In this document: positions 25,315 through 33,253 of the stretch, piece after piece
Position numbering within the stretch: the stretch's first letter is position 1
Layout: each line of letters begins with the position of its first letter
Assembly: GCF_015207605.1 (NCBI RefSeq)
Contig: NZ_JADEWO010000014.1
Coordinates: forward strand, 1-64,000
Direction of reading: 5' to 3'
DNA length: 64,000 nucleotides
Source of the DNA: Oculatella sp. LEGE 06141
GTDB taxonomy: Bacteria > Cyanobacteriota > Cyanobacteriia > Elainellales > Elainellaceae
Position numbers and translations under genes: made by a program
The notes under the pieces: model-generated
Seen by the model: the letters and a program-made list of their open reading frames with translations, nothing else
Database searches by the model: none
What the model was told of the DNA's origin: nothing

Positions 25315-28006
25315 TATCCCCTCCCAAGTCAAGATCAACCGGAATAAAGCGGTGATATGCCCGCTCATAGACAAACATCGGTTCTGCGGTCATCCCCCCT
25401 CGATTCTTGAGCAGGCTAAGACGTGCATAAGTAGCTTTCGCTTTTTCATTCAAAGGGAAGCGAGTCCGGACATCCTGAAGCTGTCGCAGTTTTAGGTGAT
25501 TACCTGCATAGCGTTCTTCCAATAGATCAACCTGGTCTTTGGGCTGGTCATTGCCTCGCTGTGCCTTACCCGTTTGCAACAGCATAATGCAGTCCGCAGC
25601 ATGAGCAATCTTAAACGAGTCTCGTAATGCCCCCATATCAAGGGTTCCAGTCCGGAGCGCTTCTTGGTAAGCTGCCTTATTGATGTCGCTAATCGCAACG
25701 ACAGCGGTATTTGTATCCCGCGCCAACTGTTTCAGCCCAGTTGCCACTCTGGAAACCCGCAAAACTTCGTTCGCACCAGAATCCAACTTTTCATCCCCGC
25801 AGCACATCAGTTGCAGGTAATCAACCACCACCAACACGGGCGCATTTTTGCTCAAATTAGCCGTGCGCCTGACCTGAGCAATCACACCTTTAAGGTGAGC
25901 TACTGTAACTTCTGGTCCTGCTTCAAGAATAGTTAAATGTTCGGCAATCTGCTGGTCGTAAGCGCGAATCGCCTGAGCAACTTGCTGCTTTAACCATTGA
26001 GTATTGGCATAATCTGGGTCATCCCACTGCTTAGACTCAATTAACCCTGAGTTAAGTCCAGCAAGCCTGGATAACGCACTCACCCAGAGCTGCTGCCTAC
26101 CCATTTCAAACGAAACATAAAGTACTGGCGTTCGGGCTTTAGCTGCCTCATCTGCACACCAGGCACACCAGGTCGTCTTGCCCGATCCAGGGGGTGCGCC
26201 AATCACATAGAGTCTACCCGGATGCAGTCCACCATTGAGAGCATGGTTGAGCCAGTGAGCAGGGGTTGGAATTGCAGTCTGCGGTTGCCCAAACAGATCT
26301 CGGACCAAATCCTGACTGTATGCCACCATTGGCAGCGTTTGAGAAGCACTGCGACGCTGAAGATTTTGGGACTTGTTGATCAGGGTTTCCAGGGTCTCAG
26401 TGACAGGTTGAAGGCGATCGCCCAACAACTCAGTCGCAGTGGTCGCCTGTTCTTTCGCCAGCAAACGCAGCCCTGTATCTCTTACCTTCGTCAAATGCTC
26501 CACAAACGTGTCCCAACTACAGGACGACATTTGCAGCCACTCATCCAAATAGGTTGCTACCTGATTGATGACACCTGTAGACAACGCGAATCTTTCCTCT
26601 GGAACCTGTTCTAACTGCGACAGAATCAGGCTTGGAATTAGTTCTCTCCCATCGGTTTCAAGCCTGACAAGAGCCTCCCAAATCATTCGATGCAAATATA
26701 AAGAAGCCTTTTCACCTTCTAAGGATTGACAGGTTGAAATGAATCCCTCAGCAGGAAGGTCAATCCCTAGGGCTTCCTGCATTCCAGCTTCTGGATGGAG
26801 AAGAATGTAGGCTAGCAATTCTCGTTCTGCTCGTCTGGCGGCTTCATTGTCCCCATCGGGTCTGTCCCACTGCCAAAAGGGACAAGCATAGCCAGTACAG
26901 CCTCCACAATTGACTAACTCTTGGCTGGCTCGAACATAGCTACAACTCCATTGGTAATCTTGAGGATTACGTCGAGCTGAAGCATAGGCACCGTGAAAGT
27001 TCCGAAGCTTAGCATCAACGGTCAGCTTACTGGTGGGGTGGTGCTCAGATGCCTGAGCCATCTTTTCTGCCAGGGATTCTATCTGATTGCGATCGCATCC
27101 TCTAGTAATGGCATAGCGAGAGAGGGTAAGGTTGACTGAATTGTAGTCCTGGTCAGTTGGCGCACCCTTATTCATCAGGTAGTGAATACACACCGGATGT
27201 TCATCAGGTGCTAGGACAGAAAAGTCTGCCGATTTTAGATTTTGGATTTTGGATTGCAAGTTTGGTGCACTTCCAGCAGAATTTGAACTGGAGTCCACAA
27301 CTACTTTTCTTTTCTCTGGTTCCTGTAACTTTTCCTCTGCCAGTTGAGCGATCGCGGCTGCACTCACCTGTTGAACGTCAGCCATTAGCGCCACCTGATT
27401 CTCTGGAACAATCGGGTATCCGTCTACCCATTCCACTGTTTCAGGCAAAAATCCATTGCGCTTACCACTAATTTGGTGAATTCCGCAGGGTAGACGAATC
27501 GGTCGCCCAGAGGCTTTGCCATCGTCTGCGATCGTTGCAGTTGCTGGGTAAATTTCTTTAGGTTTGTAACCTGACAGGTAGCAAAGGTTTTTTAGTGCCT
27601 TGATCCAGGTTATGCCAGGTAGAGGAGCCTCGGAAAACAGCCAGAGATGAAACCCCCGACGACCGCTGAACTCTAAATAGGTCGATAGACCGCGATCGGT
27701 CGCTGCTGTCTGTACCCGTTGAGCCTGGGTCAAAACCGCTTGAAGCGCATCATGATCAGAACCATCTTTAGGTGCATCAAAATCAATACAACCCGCTTTG
27801 GCAGTGCTAGTACCTGGTTGCAGTAATCGCACTGAAATCGTCTGTCTGCCCTGAAGATGGGCTTCCACAATATCAGCGGTCAGTACCTTTTCATATTGCG
27901 ACTGCAACATGTCAGCAGCTTGCCAAACGGCATAAAGCTGCTGATGCTCATGCAGGATCAAGCGATAAAGCTGCTGAATAAGCTGAGTTGTGGTGGTGGG
28001 TGACAT
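25295..28006 (-). CDS. Primase-helicase fusion: archaeo-eukaryotic primase + DnaB-type helicase
   Basis: A 903-residue protein. Residues 1-210 form an AEP primase: metal motif CIDFDAP at 73-79, SGRRGFHLWLF at 114-124, and RLPCGIHQISGKRNG at 171-185. A four-Cys cluster (C355, C367, C370, C375) may bind zinc or an iron-sulphur centre. Residues 385-520 resemble a DnaB N-terminal domain. The RecA-like motor has Walker A GAPPGSGKTT at 603-612, LVVVDYLQLM at 725-734 and a DnaB-like AISDINK at 781-787. One chain could therefore both unwind and prime, like phage primase-helicases but with an AEP instead of a DnaG primase. It is transcribed away from the iteron origin and coupled to polA. Confidence 0.9.
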   Translation of the reverse strand: MSPTTTTQLIQQLYRLILHEHQQLYAVWQAADMLQSQYEKVLTADIVEAHLQGRQTISVRLLQPGTSTAKAGCIDFDAPKDGSDHDALQAVLTQAQRVQTAATDRGLSTYLEFSGRRGFHLWLFSEAPLPGITWIKALKNLCYLSGYKPKEIYPATATIADDGKASGRPIRLPCGIHQISGKRNGFLPETVEWVDGYPIVPENQVALMADVQQVSAAAIAQLAEEKLQEPEKRKVVVDSSSNSAGSAPNLQSKIQNLKSADFSVLAPDEHPVCIHYLMNKGAPTDQDYNSVNLTLSRYAITRGCDRNQIESLAEKMAQASEHHPTSKLTVDAKLRNFHGAYASARRNPQDYQWSCSYVRASQELVNCGGCTGYACPFWQWDRPDGDNEAARRAERELLAYILLHPEAGMQEALGIDLPAEGFISTCQSLEGEKASLYLHRMIWEALVRLETDGRELIPSLILSQLEQVPEERFALSTGVINQVATYLDEWLQMSSCSWDTFVEHLTKVRDTGLRLLAKEQATTATELLGDRLQPVTETLETLINKSQNLQRRSASQTLPMVAYSQDLVRDLFGQPQTAIPTPAHWLNHALNGGLHPGRLYVIGAPPGSGKTTWCAWCADEAAKARTPVLYVSFEMGRQQLWVSALSRLAGLNSGLIESKQWDDPDYANTQWLKQQVAQAIRAYDQQIAEHLTILEAGPEVTVAHLKGVIAQVRRTANLSKNAPVLVVVDYLQLMCCGDEKLDSGANEVLRVSRVATGLKQLARDTNTAVVAISDINKAAYQEALRTGTLDMGALRDSFKIAHAADCIMLLQTGKAQRGNDQPKDQVDLLEERYAGNHLKLRQLQDVRTRFPLNEKAKATYARLSLLKNRGGMTAEPMFVYERAYHRFIPVDLDLGGDNEFEDL

Positions 28007-28099
28007 GGATTTAACGGTAGTTGTAAATGCGTTTCAAGATTAACGAGTTGATAGACAAACGTACACCGATGGCGCGGCGCTTTTTGTTGTCTTACAATA

Positions 28100-28132
28100 G
28101 CAACCGCTCTGGAGGGCACTCAGAGCGGTTGC
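28100..28132. promoter_or_regulatory. Strong 11-bp dyad upstream of the primase-helicase gene
   Basis: GCAACCGCTCT (28100-28110) and AGAGCGGTTGC (28122-28132) are perfect inverted repeats with an 11-base spacer. The dyad is 94 bases upstream of the primase-helicase start. No T-run follows on either strand, so it is more likely an operator, a leader hairpin or an origin structure than a simple terminator. Confidence 0.5.
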
Positions 28133-28211
28133 TGGATCAAGATCATTAGAATGATCAGACGTGTAACCAAAATCTGAAACGCTTATGAGAAGCCAGTTTT
28201 AAGATTTTTTC

Positions 28212-28860
28212 TGTAACTTTTGGAATAACTGGAGGGTATTTTTGGGACAGACCTGGGGTATTTTCTAAGCAACCCTGGGGTATTTCTTTGTAACCTCCGA
28301 GAGGAGCATCGGTGGAACGAGAGTGGCGATCGCTGAATGATCTGAAAAATAAGGCTTTTGAAGCATCAGCCAAATAGTTACAAACCAATAGCCATTCGGA
28401 TATTTGTAACCATTGGGACAAACCGAGGGTATTTGCAGAAACCCTCTCCCTTTTGTAACTTTAAGCCTGAACCTGGGGTATTTTGTAACCCTCCGACTGT
28501 AACTTTTAGGGCACTCCTGCGGTATTTCTCCGAAACACACGTGTAACTTTCAGTCCAAGCCTAGGGCATTTGGTAACCTAAACTCCTCTGCTGTAACTTT
28601 TAGGGCACTCCTGCGGTTATTTTATGGTTTCACCCTGTGTTGTAACTTTTAGAGTTAACCAAAGGTATTTCTAAGCAAGAGAAGTCTGTAACCTTTTGTC
28701 TAACCCTGCGGTATTCCTGCATTAATTGCGAGGCTGTTTGTTCAGTTCAGTTGTTCTTTGAAGCCTCTGAAATAGGATCTATACAAGGATTGTGACCCCT
28801 TCGCTATCAGTTCTATCAGGTTTAGTTGCTTGTAACCTTCAGGAAGCACCTGCGGTATTA
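28212..28860 (+). repeat. Array of nine ~30-bp iterons
   Basis: Direct repeats begin at 28212, 28405, 28454, 28498, 28542, 28592, 28641, 28687 and 28831. Each is 30 bases (31 for the copy at 28592). They share a left block TGTAACYTTT, a variable middle and a right block CTGCGGTATTT or CTGGGGTATTT. The six central copies are spaced 44-50 bases apart, about four to five helical turns. Extra right half-sites lie at 28248-28264 and 28267-28285, and an extra left half at 28289-28295. The regular phasing and common orientation fit binding sites of a replication initiator. Confidence 0.85.
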
Positions 28861-29039
28861 AAGGACAATTTTGAAATCCCTTTCAGGGCGATCTATGAGC
28901 TAGATCTGAACTGCCGATCTAGCAAGCTTTTTGGAAGTTTTTTAAGAACTCGATCGAAAGTTACAACTCTACCTATAATGCAAGATCGATCGATTCAACT
29001 CTATATCTGGCGTTCGGTTCGGTTTAAGTCTAACCACGA

Positions 29040-29070
29040 TGTAACCTCAATCCAGATGCCAAAGGTTACA
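29040..29070. repeat. Inverted pair of iteron half-sites
   Basis: TGTAACCT (29040-29047) and AGGTTACA (29063-29070) face each other 16 bases before the end of the Rep-like gene. They match the left block of the iterons. They could be an autoregulatory or handcuffing site, or form a hairpin at the 3' end of the rep transcript. Confidence 0.5.
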
Positions 29071-29085
29071 GATGGTAATTAGCGA

Positions 29086-30741
29086 TTACATCGTAGCTTG
29101 AAGGACGGTCAGCAATAGCGTCTGATCTTCAGGGGTGATGCTGCGTCTGCCAGTTTCAACCAATTTGACCCAACTGGTACTCTTGCCAATCTTGGCAGCG
29201 AGAACGCTTTGAGTCATCCCTCTGGTTAGCCTCAGCACCTTCAACTTCTCCCCAGAATCAATCCGTTCAGTCGGTTTAGTGGTTTCGGGTAACTGATTAG
29301 ATGGCTCGGGAGACAGCAGGCGACGTTCAGACTTGCGAGACCTTGATTTGGGCGAGGAGGTTTCAGCATCTAAGGATAGTTTGGACGAAGCTTCCCCTGT
29401 GGCAATGCTACGCACCGGGCGCGTTTCCTTTAACTCTTCTAACTTCTTGGAAATCTCTTCTGGAGGCTGCGCAACCATGCGGGCAGTCAGCAACTGCTCA
29501 AAGCCACCATAGGGTCGCTTAACTGTATCGGTGAGGCGATCGCCCTCTCCCTTAGCGCCGTCCTCCAACCAGAACTCGGCTGCCTGTTCAGGATCATCTG
29601 GAATGTCCGCTAGCGGTAGTAGGTCAGGTAGGTCAGGCAAGTATTGAGGTGGGTAGGTTGCCAGATCGAACGTGAACTTCCACCCCTGTTCATCCAGCAC
29701 TTTTAACGTAGTTTTCCATTGAGCAACCAGACGCTTACGGGTAGCCGAAGCTTTTCTAGCTTGCTCCACCTTTTCCGTTCCAAATGCCACCTTAAACAGG
29801 GTGCCAGCTCGGACGGGTCCATTCCCGACCTTTGTTTTGAACAATAGCCAGAGAATCAGACGTGCAGCCCCTTCGTGGTTATACCAGATGGTCATCAAAT
29901 CTTGCAGGATGGACTGGGACAGGATGCCGTACTCGTAGTAGCCATTGCCATCTTTGCAGCGGCTGGGATTGAGAAAATACTGCGCCCAGTTGCCTGCCTT
30001 GATTTGCAGGGTAAAACCCACCATCTCAGAGTTACCCATCAAATCTTCCTGAAAGTGTAGAATGGGTTCTGAAATTTCCCAGAGCCAGGTGCGGCTGACG
30101 CTGAAGGACTTTACCTTTCCTTTCTCGGGCCAGGAGACATACACTAGTAGATGACAGGGTTGCTTTGCCAACTCCAGCAATAATTCTAGCTTCTGCTGCT
30201 TATTGAGCTTTTTGTTTTTGTCTAAGCCGAGATACCGCTCAAGCTGGCGATCGTTCAGGACAAACTGCTGTTCCCAGGGACGTTCCAGTTGGGTGGCGTA
30301 AGCGGCATAGATTAGATGCAGACAAGCAGCCCGAATGTCGAACTGGTCAATTAATGCCAGGGCAGCTTCCTCTTCCAGCACAGTGGGATGCTTGACGTGT
30401 AACTCATTCGTAATCCAGAAGGAAAGGTATCCCTTGCCTTTAGCAACGCTGCTTTCATAGTACGGTGATCCCGAACCGGCTTCGACCCAGCCAATATCTC
30501 TTCCTTGGGAGAGAATATTACAGCCTTCCCAAATGACTTTGTTAGAGGCCATGCGATCAGTTTCGCCATCAGGGAACAGATCGGCATGGGTGGGTGGGCG
30601 TTCAAAGGAGTGATGACGCCCTTTGCGCTTTGATTTGGTTGTAGCAGTCTTTTTAGTTTCTGTCTCTGGGGTTAATACATCCACTTCGATCGCGGCGATC
30701 GCCAGTGAAGTATCACTTCCAGGAATTCCAGCTTGTTTCAT
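29086..30741 (-). CDS. Putative plasmid replication initiator with C-terminal HTH
   Basis: A 551-residue basic protein. Residues 95-330 look like winged-helix or Rep-like domains, with helical segments such as RQLERYLGLDKNKKLNKQQK and QDLMTIWYNHEGAARLILWL. A Lys/Ser-rich linker follows. The last 50 residues are a clear HTH of the XRE type (LRLTRGMTQSVLAAKIGKS, then WVKLVETGRR). The gene borders the iteron array and is oriented toward it, as rep genes of iteron plasmids often are. I do not recognise a named Rep family, so the initiator role is inferred from the origin neighbourhood and DNA-binding features. The ATG at 30741 has only a weak upstream GTGAG. Confidence 0.65.
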   Translation of the reverse strand: MKQAGIPGSDTSLAIAAIEVDVLTPETETKKTATTKSKRKGRHHSFERPPTHADLFPDGETDRMASNKVIWEGCNILSQGRDIGWVEAGSGSPYYESSVAKGKGYLSFWITNELHVKHPTVLEEEAALALIDQFDIRAACLHLIYAAYATQLERPWEQQFVLNDRQLERYLGLDKNKKLNKQQKLELLLELAKQPCHLLVYVSWPEKGKVKSFSVSRTWLWEISEPILHFQEDLMGNSEMVGFTLQIKAGNWAQYFLNPSRCKDGNGYYEYGILSQSILQDLMTIWYNHEGAARLILWLLFKTKVGNGPVRAGTLFKVAFGTEKVEQARKASATRKRLVAQWKTTLKVLDEQGWKFTFDLATYPPQYLPDLPDLLPLADIPDDPEQAAEFWLEDGAKGEGDRLTDTVKRPYGGFEQLLTARMVAQPPEEISKKLEELKETRPVRSIATGEASSKLSLDAETSSPKSRSRKSERRLLSPEPSNQLPETTKPTERIDSGEKLKVLRLTRGMTQSVLAAKIGKSTSWVKLVETGRRSITPEDQTLLLTVLQATM

Positions 30742-30817
30742 AATGGCTCACGGAGGTTAAAGAGGTTACTCGGAGCCAGAAACGCCACTCGGTCGGTTCT
30801 TACAAAGATAGGAACTG

Positions 30818-30899
30818 ATGTGCCTTTTCAGCTGCATAGCGATTTGCTATGATGCAAGAGCGTGGAGAGGCGGTAACCTATCCAGCCCGGAAGGCACAT
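30818..30899. ncRNA. Structured leader or small-RNA candidate upstream of rep
   Basis: ATGTGCCTT (30818-30826) pairs with AAGGCACAT (30891-30899), enclosing a smaller hairpin, CATAGC-GATTT-GCTATG, around 30834-30851. On the plus strand TATGAT at 30848-30853 could be a -10 box. A transcript from about 30860 would end at the T-rich hairpin at 30942-30984, giving an RNA of about 125 bases antisense to the rep leader. Such counter-transcripts control rep in many plasmids. This is a structural inference only. Confidence 0.35.
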
Positions 30900-30941
30900 A
30901 TCCAATATGGTCGTTCTGGCTATAACAAAAAAACATCAAAG

Positions 30942-30984
30942 ACACCAAGGTTTCACCCGCCAAGACGAGACCTTGGTGTTTTTT
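30942..30984 (+). terminator. Rho-independent terminator, possibly bidirectional
   Basis: ACACCAAGGT (30942-30951) and ACCTTGGTGT (30970-30979) form a 10-bp stem with an 18-base loop. It is followed by TTTTTT on the plus strand. On the minus strand the other flank also becomes T-rich (complement of AAAAAAACATC). It separates the rep leader from the CopG-like gene. Confidence 0.7.
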
Positions 30985-31088
30985 GATCTGAAGCTTTAGT
31001 TGGATCACGCATTCTGCCATTTGCTTGACGAAACATTGTTACTCCTTTTTGCTTGCAAAATTGATGAGACCCTGAATTTTCAGGCAAC

Positions 31089-31295
31089 TTACTGACTGAT
31101 AACAGAGGTGCCAACAGGGATCAGCCGTCGAGCAATCTGTTCGATAAACTCGGATCGAGAAAGCTGGAACTCTGCGGCAAGCTCGTCCAGTTTTTCGACA
31201 CCCGTTGGGGTAAGACCAACCATCGTCGGCTTCTTAGGCTCTGCGTAATATTGTCCCTGCCCTCTACGGCTCCGTTTTTCCTTATCGGTGTTCAT
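31089..31295 (-). CDS. CopG-like ribbon-helix-helix protein
   Basis: A 68-residue protein with a basic N-terminus (KEKRSRRGQGQY) and a C-terminal ribbon-helix-helix pattern. The strand is MVGLTPTGVEKLDELA and the helices run through FQLSRSEFIEQIARRL. Small RHH proteins beside rep genes commonly act as copy-number repressors (CopG). Here the region just upstream of its start holds perfect and near-perfect palindromes (31311-31383), likely its own operators. It may also act on rep, whose gene lies 350 bases downstream on the same strand. The family is recognised from the pattern; the copy-control role is inferred. Confidence 0.75.
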   Translation of the reverse strand: MNTDKEKRSRRGQGQYYAEPKKPTMVGLTPTGVEKLDELAAEFQLSRSEFIEQIARRLIPVGTSVISQ

Positions 31296-31607
31296 AGTTA
31301 CCCATGATCGCTTATATAAGAGATACCACAGAATTTAAATTCTGCTTGAGAATCTCAATAGCTCTCTATATCTCTTGTATAAGAAACGTTTTGATCTGCC
31401 AACCTTTGCCCAGGAGAACTAGCCAGGTGGACAGAAACGGTTGGTACCTCTGAATCAGGACTGAAGATTTCATCCTTCCAGTGGTTAATCTCTGAAAGCT
31501 ACGCCGGTTTGGGATGTGCGATCGTAGCTTCACTAATTTCGAGAAGACCAAAAAAACCAGCTACCGCTGCGCCAAGCCGATTCATGGATGAAATTAGCGG
31601 AGTCGTA
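31296..31607. promoter_or_regulatory. Divergent control region with operator-like palindromes
   Basis: The region lies between the CopG-like gene (minus) and the helicase gene (plus). CTTATATAAGAGATA (31311-31325) and TATCTCTTGTATAAG (31369-31383) are inverted repeats matching at 14 of 15 positions. Between them sits a perfect 16-bp palindrome, CAGAATTTAAATTCTG (31329-31344). The spacing suits cooperative binding by a dimeric RHH repressor. Nothing convincing is coded in the remaining part up to 31607. Confidence 0.55.
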
Positions 31608-32981
31608 ATGATGCAAACCCTTCCTGCTTCCTCCCCGGCTGTCTCTTTCCCCTTTCAACTGACTGAGCAACAGCGTCAAGGCCTGGATGCAATGTGGATG
31701 TTCCTGCAACCAGCTGTCACGGCTGCCCTGTTTCTCTTAGTTGGCTTTGCTGGCACAGGAAAATCAACGATCGTTTTTCAACTGGTGAAAGTGCTAGTCA
31801 GCCAAGGGAAACGAGTGGTTCTGACTGCACCCACCAATAAGGCTGTCGGTGTGTTGCAACGCATGGCGCTAGAAAACGGGGTGACTGGCGTAGACTTCTT
31901 CACAATTCATCAATTGCTGGGACTGGGCATGGTTTCCAGAGGTAACGAAAAAGTGTTGGCACCGACTGGAACGTCGTACATTGGGCTGTTCGATGTTGTG
32001 TTTATTGATGAGTGTTCCATGATTGGAGAGCAGCTCTGGCACTGGATTGAGGAAGCGTCCAAAAGAACATCAACGTGGCATCCGCTCAAAATGATTCTGA
32101 TGGGCGATCCGGCTCAGCTTAACCCGGTGAATGAAGGGCGATCGCCAGCCTTCACCATACCCAATAAAGCCGTGTTGACTCAAGTGGTGCGCCAGGGTAC
32201 AGATAGTCCGCTGCTGGAATTTATCACCGCTTGCCGTTATGCGGTGACGAAAAGCAAAGCACCCTTTGAGCCATTTGCAAAATATCTACCAGACAAAAGT
32301 AACGGTTCATTGCTGGTAAAACGGCGATCGCTCCTCAAATATGCCTTCAAGAAAATCTCTGGCGAGTTTACCCAGAACCCTGATTGCTTCAGAATTTTAA
32401 GCTGGACAAATGCTCAAGTGGATTACTACAACCAGCAGATCCGCAATCACCTGTATGGCAAGACTGCCTCTCGGTTTATTCCCGGTGAACGGCTGATCAC
32501 GCGCGATCCGGTTTTAGCTCCTGATGGTAAAACGATCATCCTCTCCACTTCAACAGAGTTCACGGTTCAGGAGTTTTCAGAAGATCGCTACAGTAATTAC
32601 AAAGCCTGGAGGCTAAAGGTTGCAACGGATGATGGTGTATCACGTCAAATCTATGCTTTACATGAAGATGAGCAGAACCGATTTGATGTAGAAGCTCGTC
32701 GGTTGATGGCGATCGCCAAACGCAATCCATTCCTATGGCGCGATTATTATCACCATTTAGAACAGTTTGCTAATGTGCGAAATTGCTTTGCCATTACGGT
32801 TCACAATAGCCAGGGAAGTACGTTTCTAGAATGTGGTGTTGATGGACAAGATCTAAGTAAACGGCTTAATCCTGAACGTGGTGATACGGCAAAAGACTTG
32901 TTGGCAAAGGTGAAAGAGCATAATCGCTTATGGTATGTCGGAGCCAGCCGTGCTCGGCGGCGGATTCTGGTTGTGCCATAG
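31608..32981 (+). CDS. SF1 helicase of RecD/Dda type
   Basis: From ATG 31608 (GGAG upstream) the protein has 457 residues; an earlier in-frame start at 31509 has no support. Motif I is GFAGTGKST near residue 46, motif II FIDECSMI, motif III MGDPAQLNPV and motif VI VGASRARRRI at the C-terminus. A UvrD_C_2-like segment, FAITVHNSQGSTF, lies near residue 400. This order is that of 5'-3' SF1B helicases such as Dda and RecD2. It is short and lacks RecD N-terminal domains, so it is closer to phage Dda. It may assist plasmid replication or recombination. It precedes dnaN on the same strand. Confidence 0.88.
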   Translation: MMQTLPASSPAVSFPFQLTEQQRQGLDAMWMFLQPAVTAALFLLVGFAGTGKSTIVFQLVKVLVSQGKRVVLTAPTNKAVGVLQRMALENGVTGVDFFTIHQLLGLGMVSRGNEKVLAPTGTSYIGLFDVVFIDECSMIGEQLWHWIEEASKRTSTWHPLKMILMGDPAQLNPVNEGRSPAFTIPNKAVLTQVVRQGTDSPLLEFITACRYAVTKSKAPFEPFAKYLPDKSNGSLLVKRRSLLKYAFKKISGEFTQNPDCFRILSWTNAQVDYYNQQIRNHLYGKTASRFIPGERLITRDPVLAPDGKTIILSTSTEFTVQEFSEDRYSNYKAWRLKVATDDGVSRQIYALHEDEQNRFDVEARRLMAIAKRNPFLWRDYYHHLEQFANVRNCFAITVHNSQGSTFLECGVDGQDLSKRLNPERGDTAKDLLAKVKEHNRLWYVGASRARRRILVVP

Positions 32982-32988
32982 GACTTTA

Positions 32989-33036
32989 ACTTAGGGAATG
33001 CTTTTGGACAGAGCCACCTAAAAGTATTCCCTAAGT
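32989..33036. repeat. Near-perfect 19-bp inverted repeat after the helicase gene
   Basis: ACTTAGGGAATGCTTTTGG (32989-33007) pairs with CCTAAAAGTATTCCCTAAGT (33017-33036) across a 9-base loop, with one mismatch or wobble. No T-run follows. Related half-sites recur at 33103-33117 and 33142-33150, so it may be an operator family rather than only a terminator. Confidence 0.6.
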
Positions 33037-33102
33037 AAAACCAACTGCCAGAAGCCACGTATCGGATTCACCCCTAATGAGTTGCTTCCAACAACCTTGT
33101 TG

Positions 33103-33150
33103 ACTTAGGAAATACTTAACGGCGTTTTGGCTTCACACTATACCCTAAGT
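33103..33150. promoter_or_regulatory. Second copy of the ACTTAGG inverted motif, upstream of dnaN
   Basis: ACTTAGGAAATACTT (33103-33117) and ACCCTAAGT (33142-33150) repeat the ends of the dyad at 32989-33036. The element lies about 105 bases before the dnaN start and could be a regulator binding site controlling the clamp gene. Confidence 0.4.
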
Positions 33151-33253
33151 AATTTGACCATTCTGCCAAGAAGCTTGAGTCATAGGGTCTTTGGCATTTT
33201 TCCTCTGCTAACGCAGGCATCCTTCAACGACCATTCAATCAGAGACACTGATC

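Larger units (their letters stand above)
28007..29085. other. Putative plasmid replication origin region
   Basis: A roughly 1.08-kb non-coding region between the Rep-like gene (ending at 29086) and the primase-helicase gene (starting at 28006). It contains a strong dyad at 28100-28132 and a small palindrome at 28141-28156 (GATCATT-AG-AATGATC). It also holds nine 30-bp iterons (28212-28860), extra half-sites, and inverted half-sites at 28957-28965 and 29063-29070. Several frames are open through it, but they follow the repeats and change composition, so I treat it as non-coding. An iteron cluster between rep and primase genes is the classical layout of an iteron-controlled theta origin. Confidence 0.75.

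Noticed and set aside
28212-28860. CRISPR array
   Set aside because: Repeats have a variable middle, spacers are only about 14-20 bases or irregular, and no cas gene is present. An origin iteron array explains them better.
28155-29082. Several open frames of 60-96 codons on both strands across the iteron region
   Set aside because: They follow the repeat units and have no ribosome sites. The peptides repeat the iteron translation, so they are not credible proteins.
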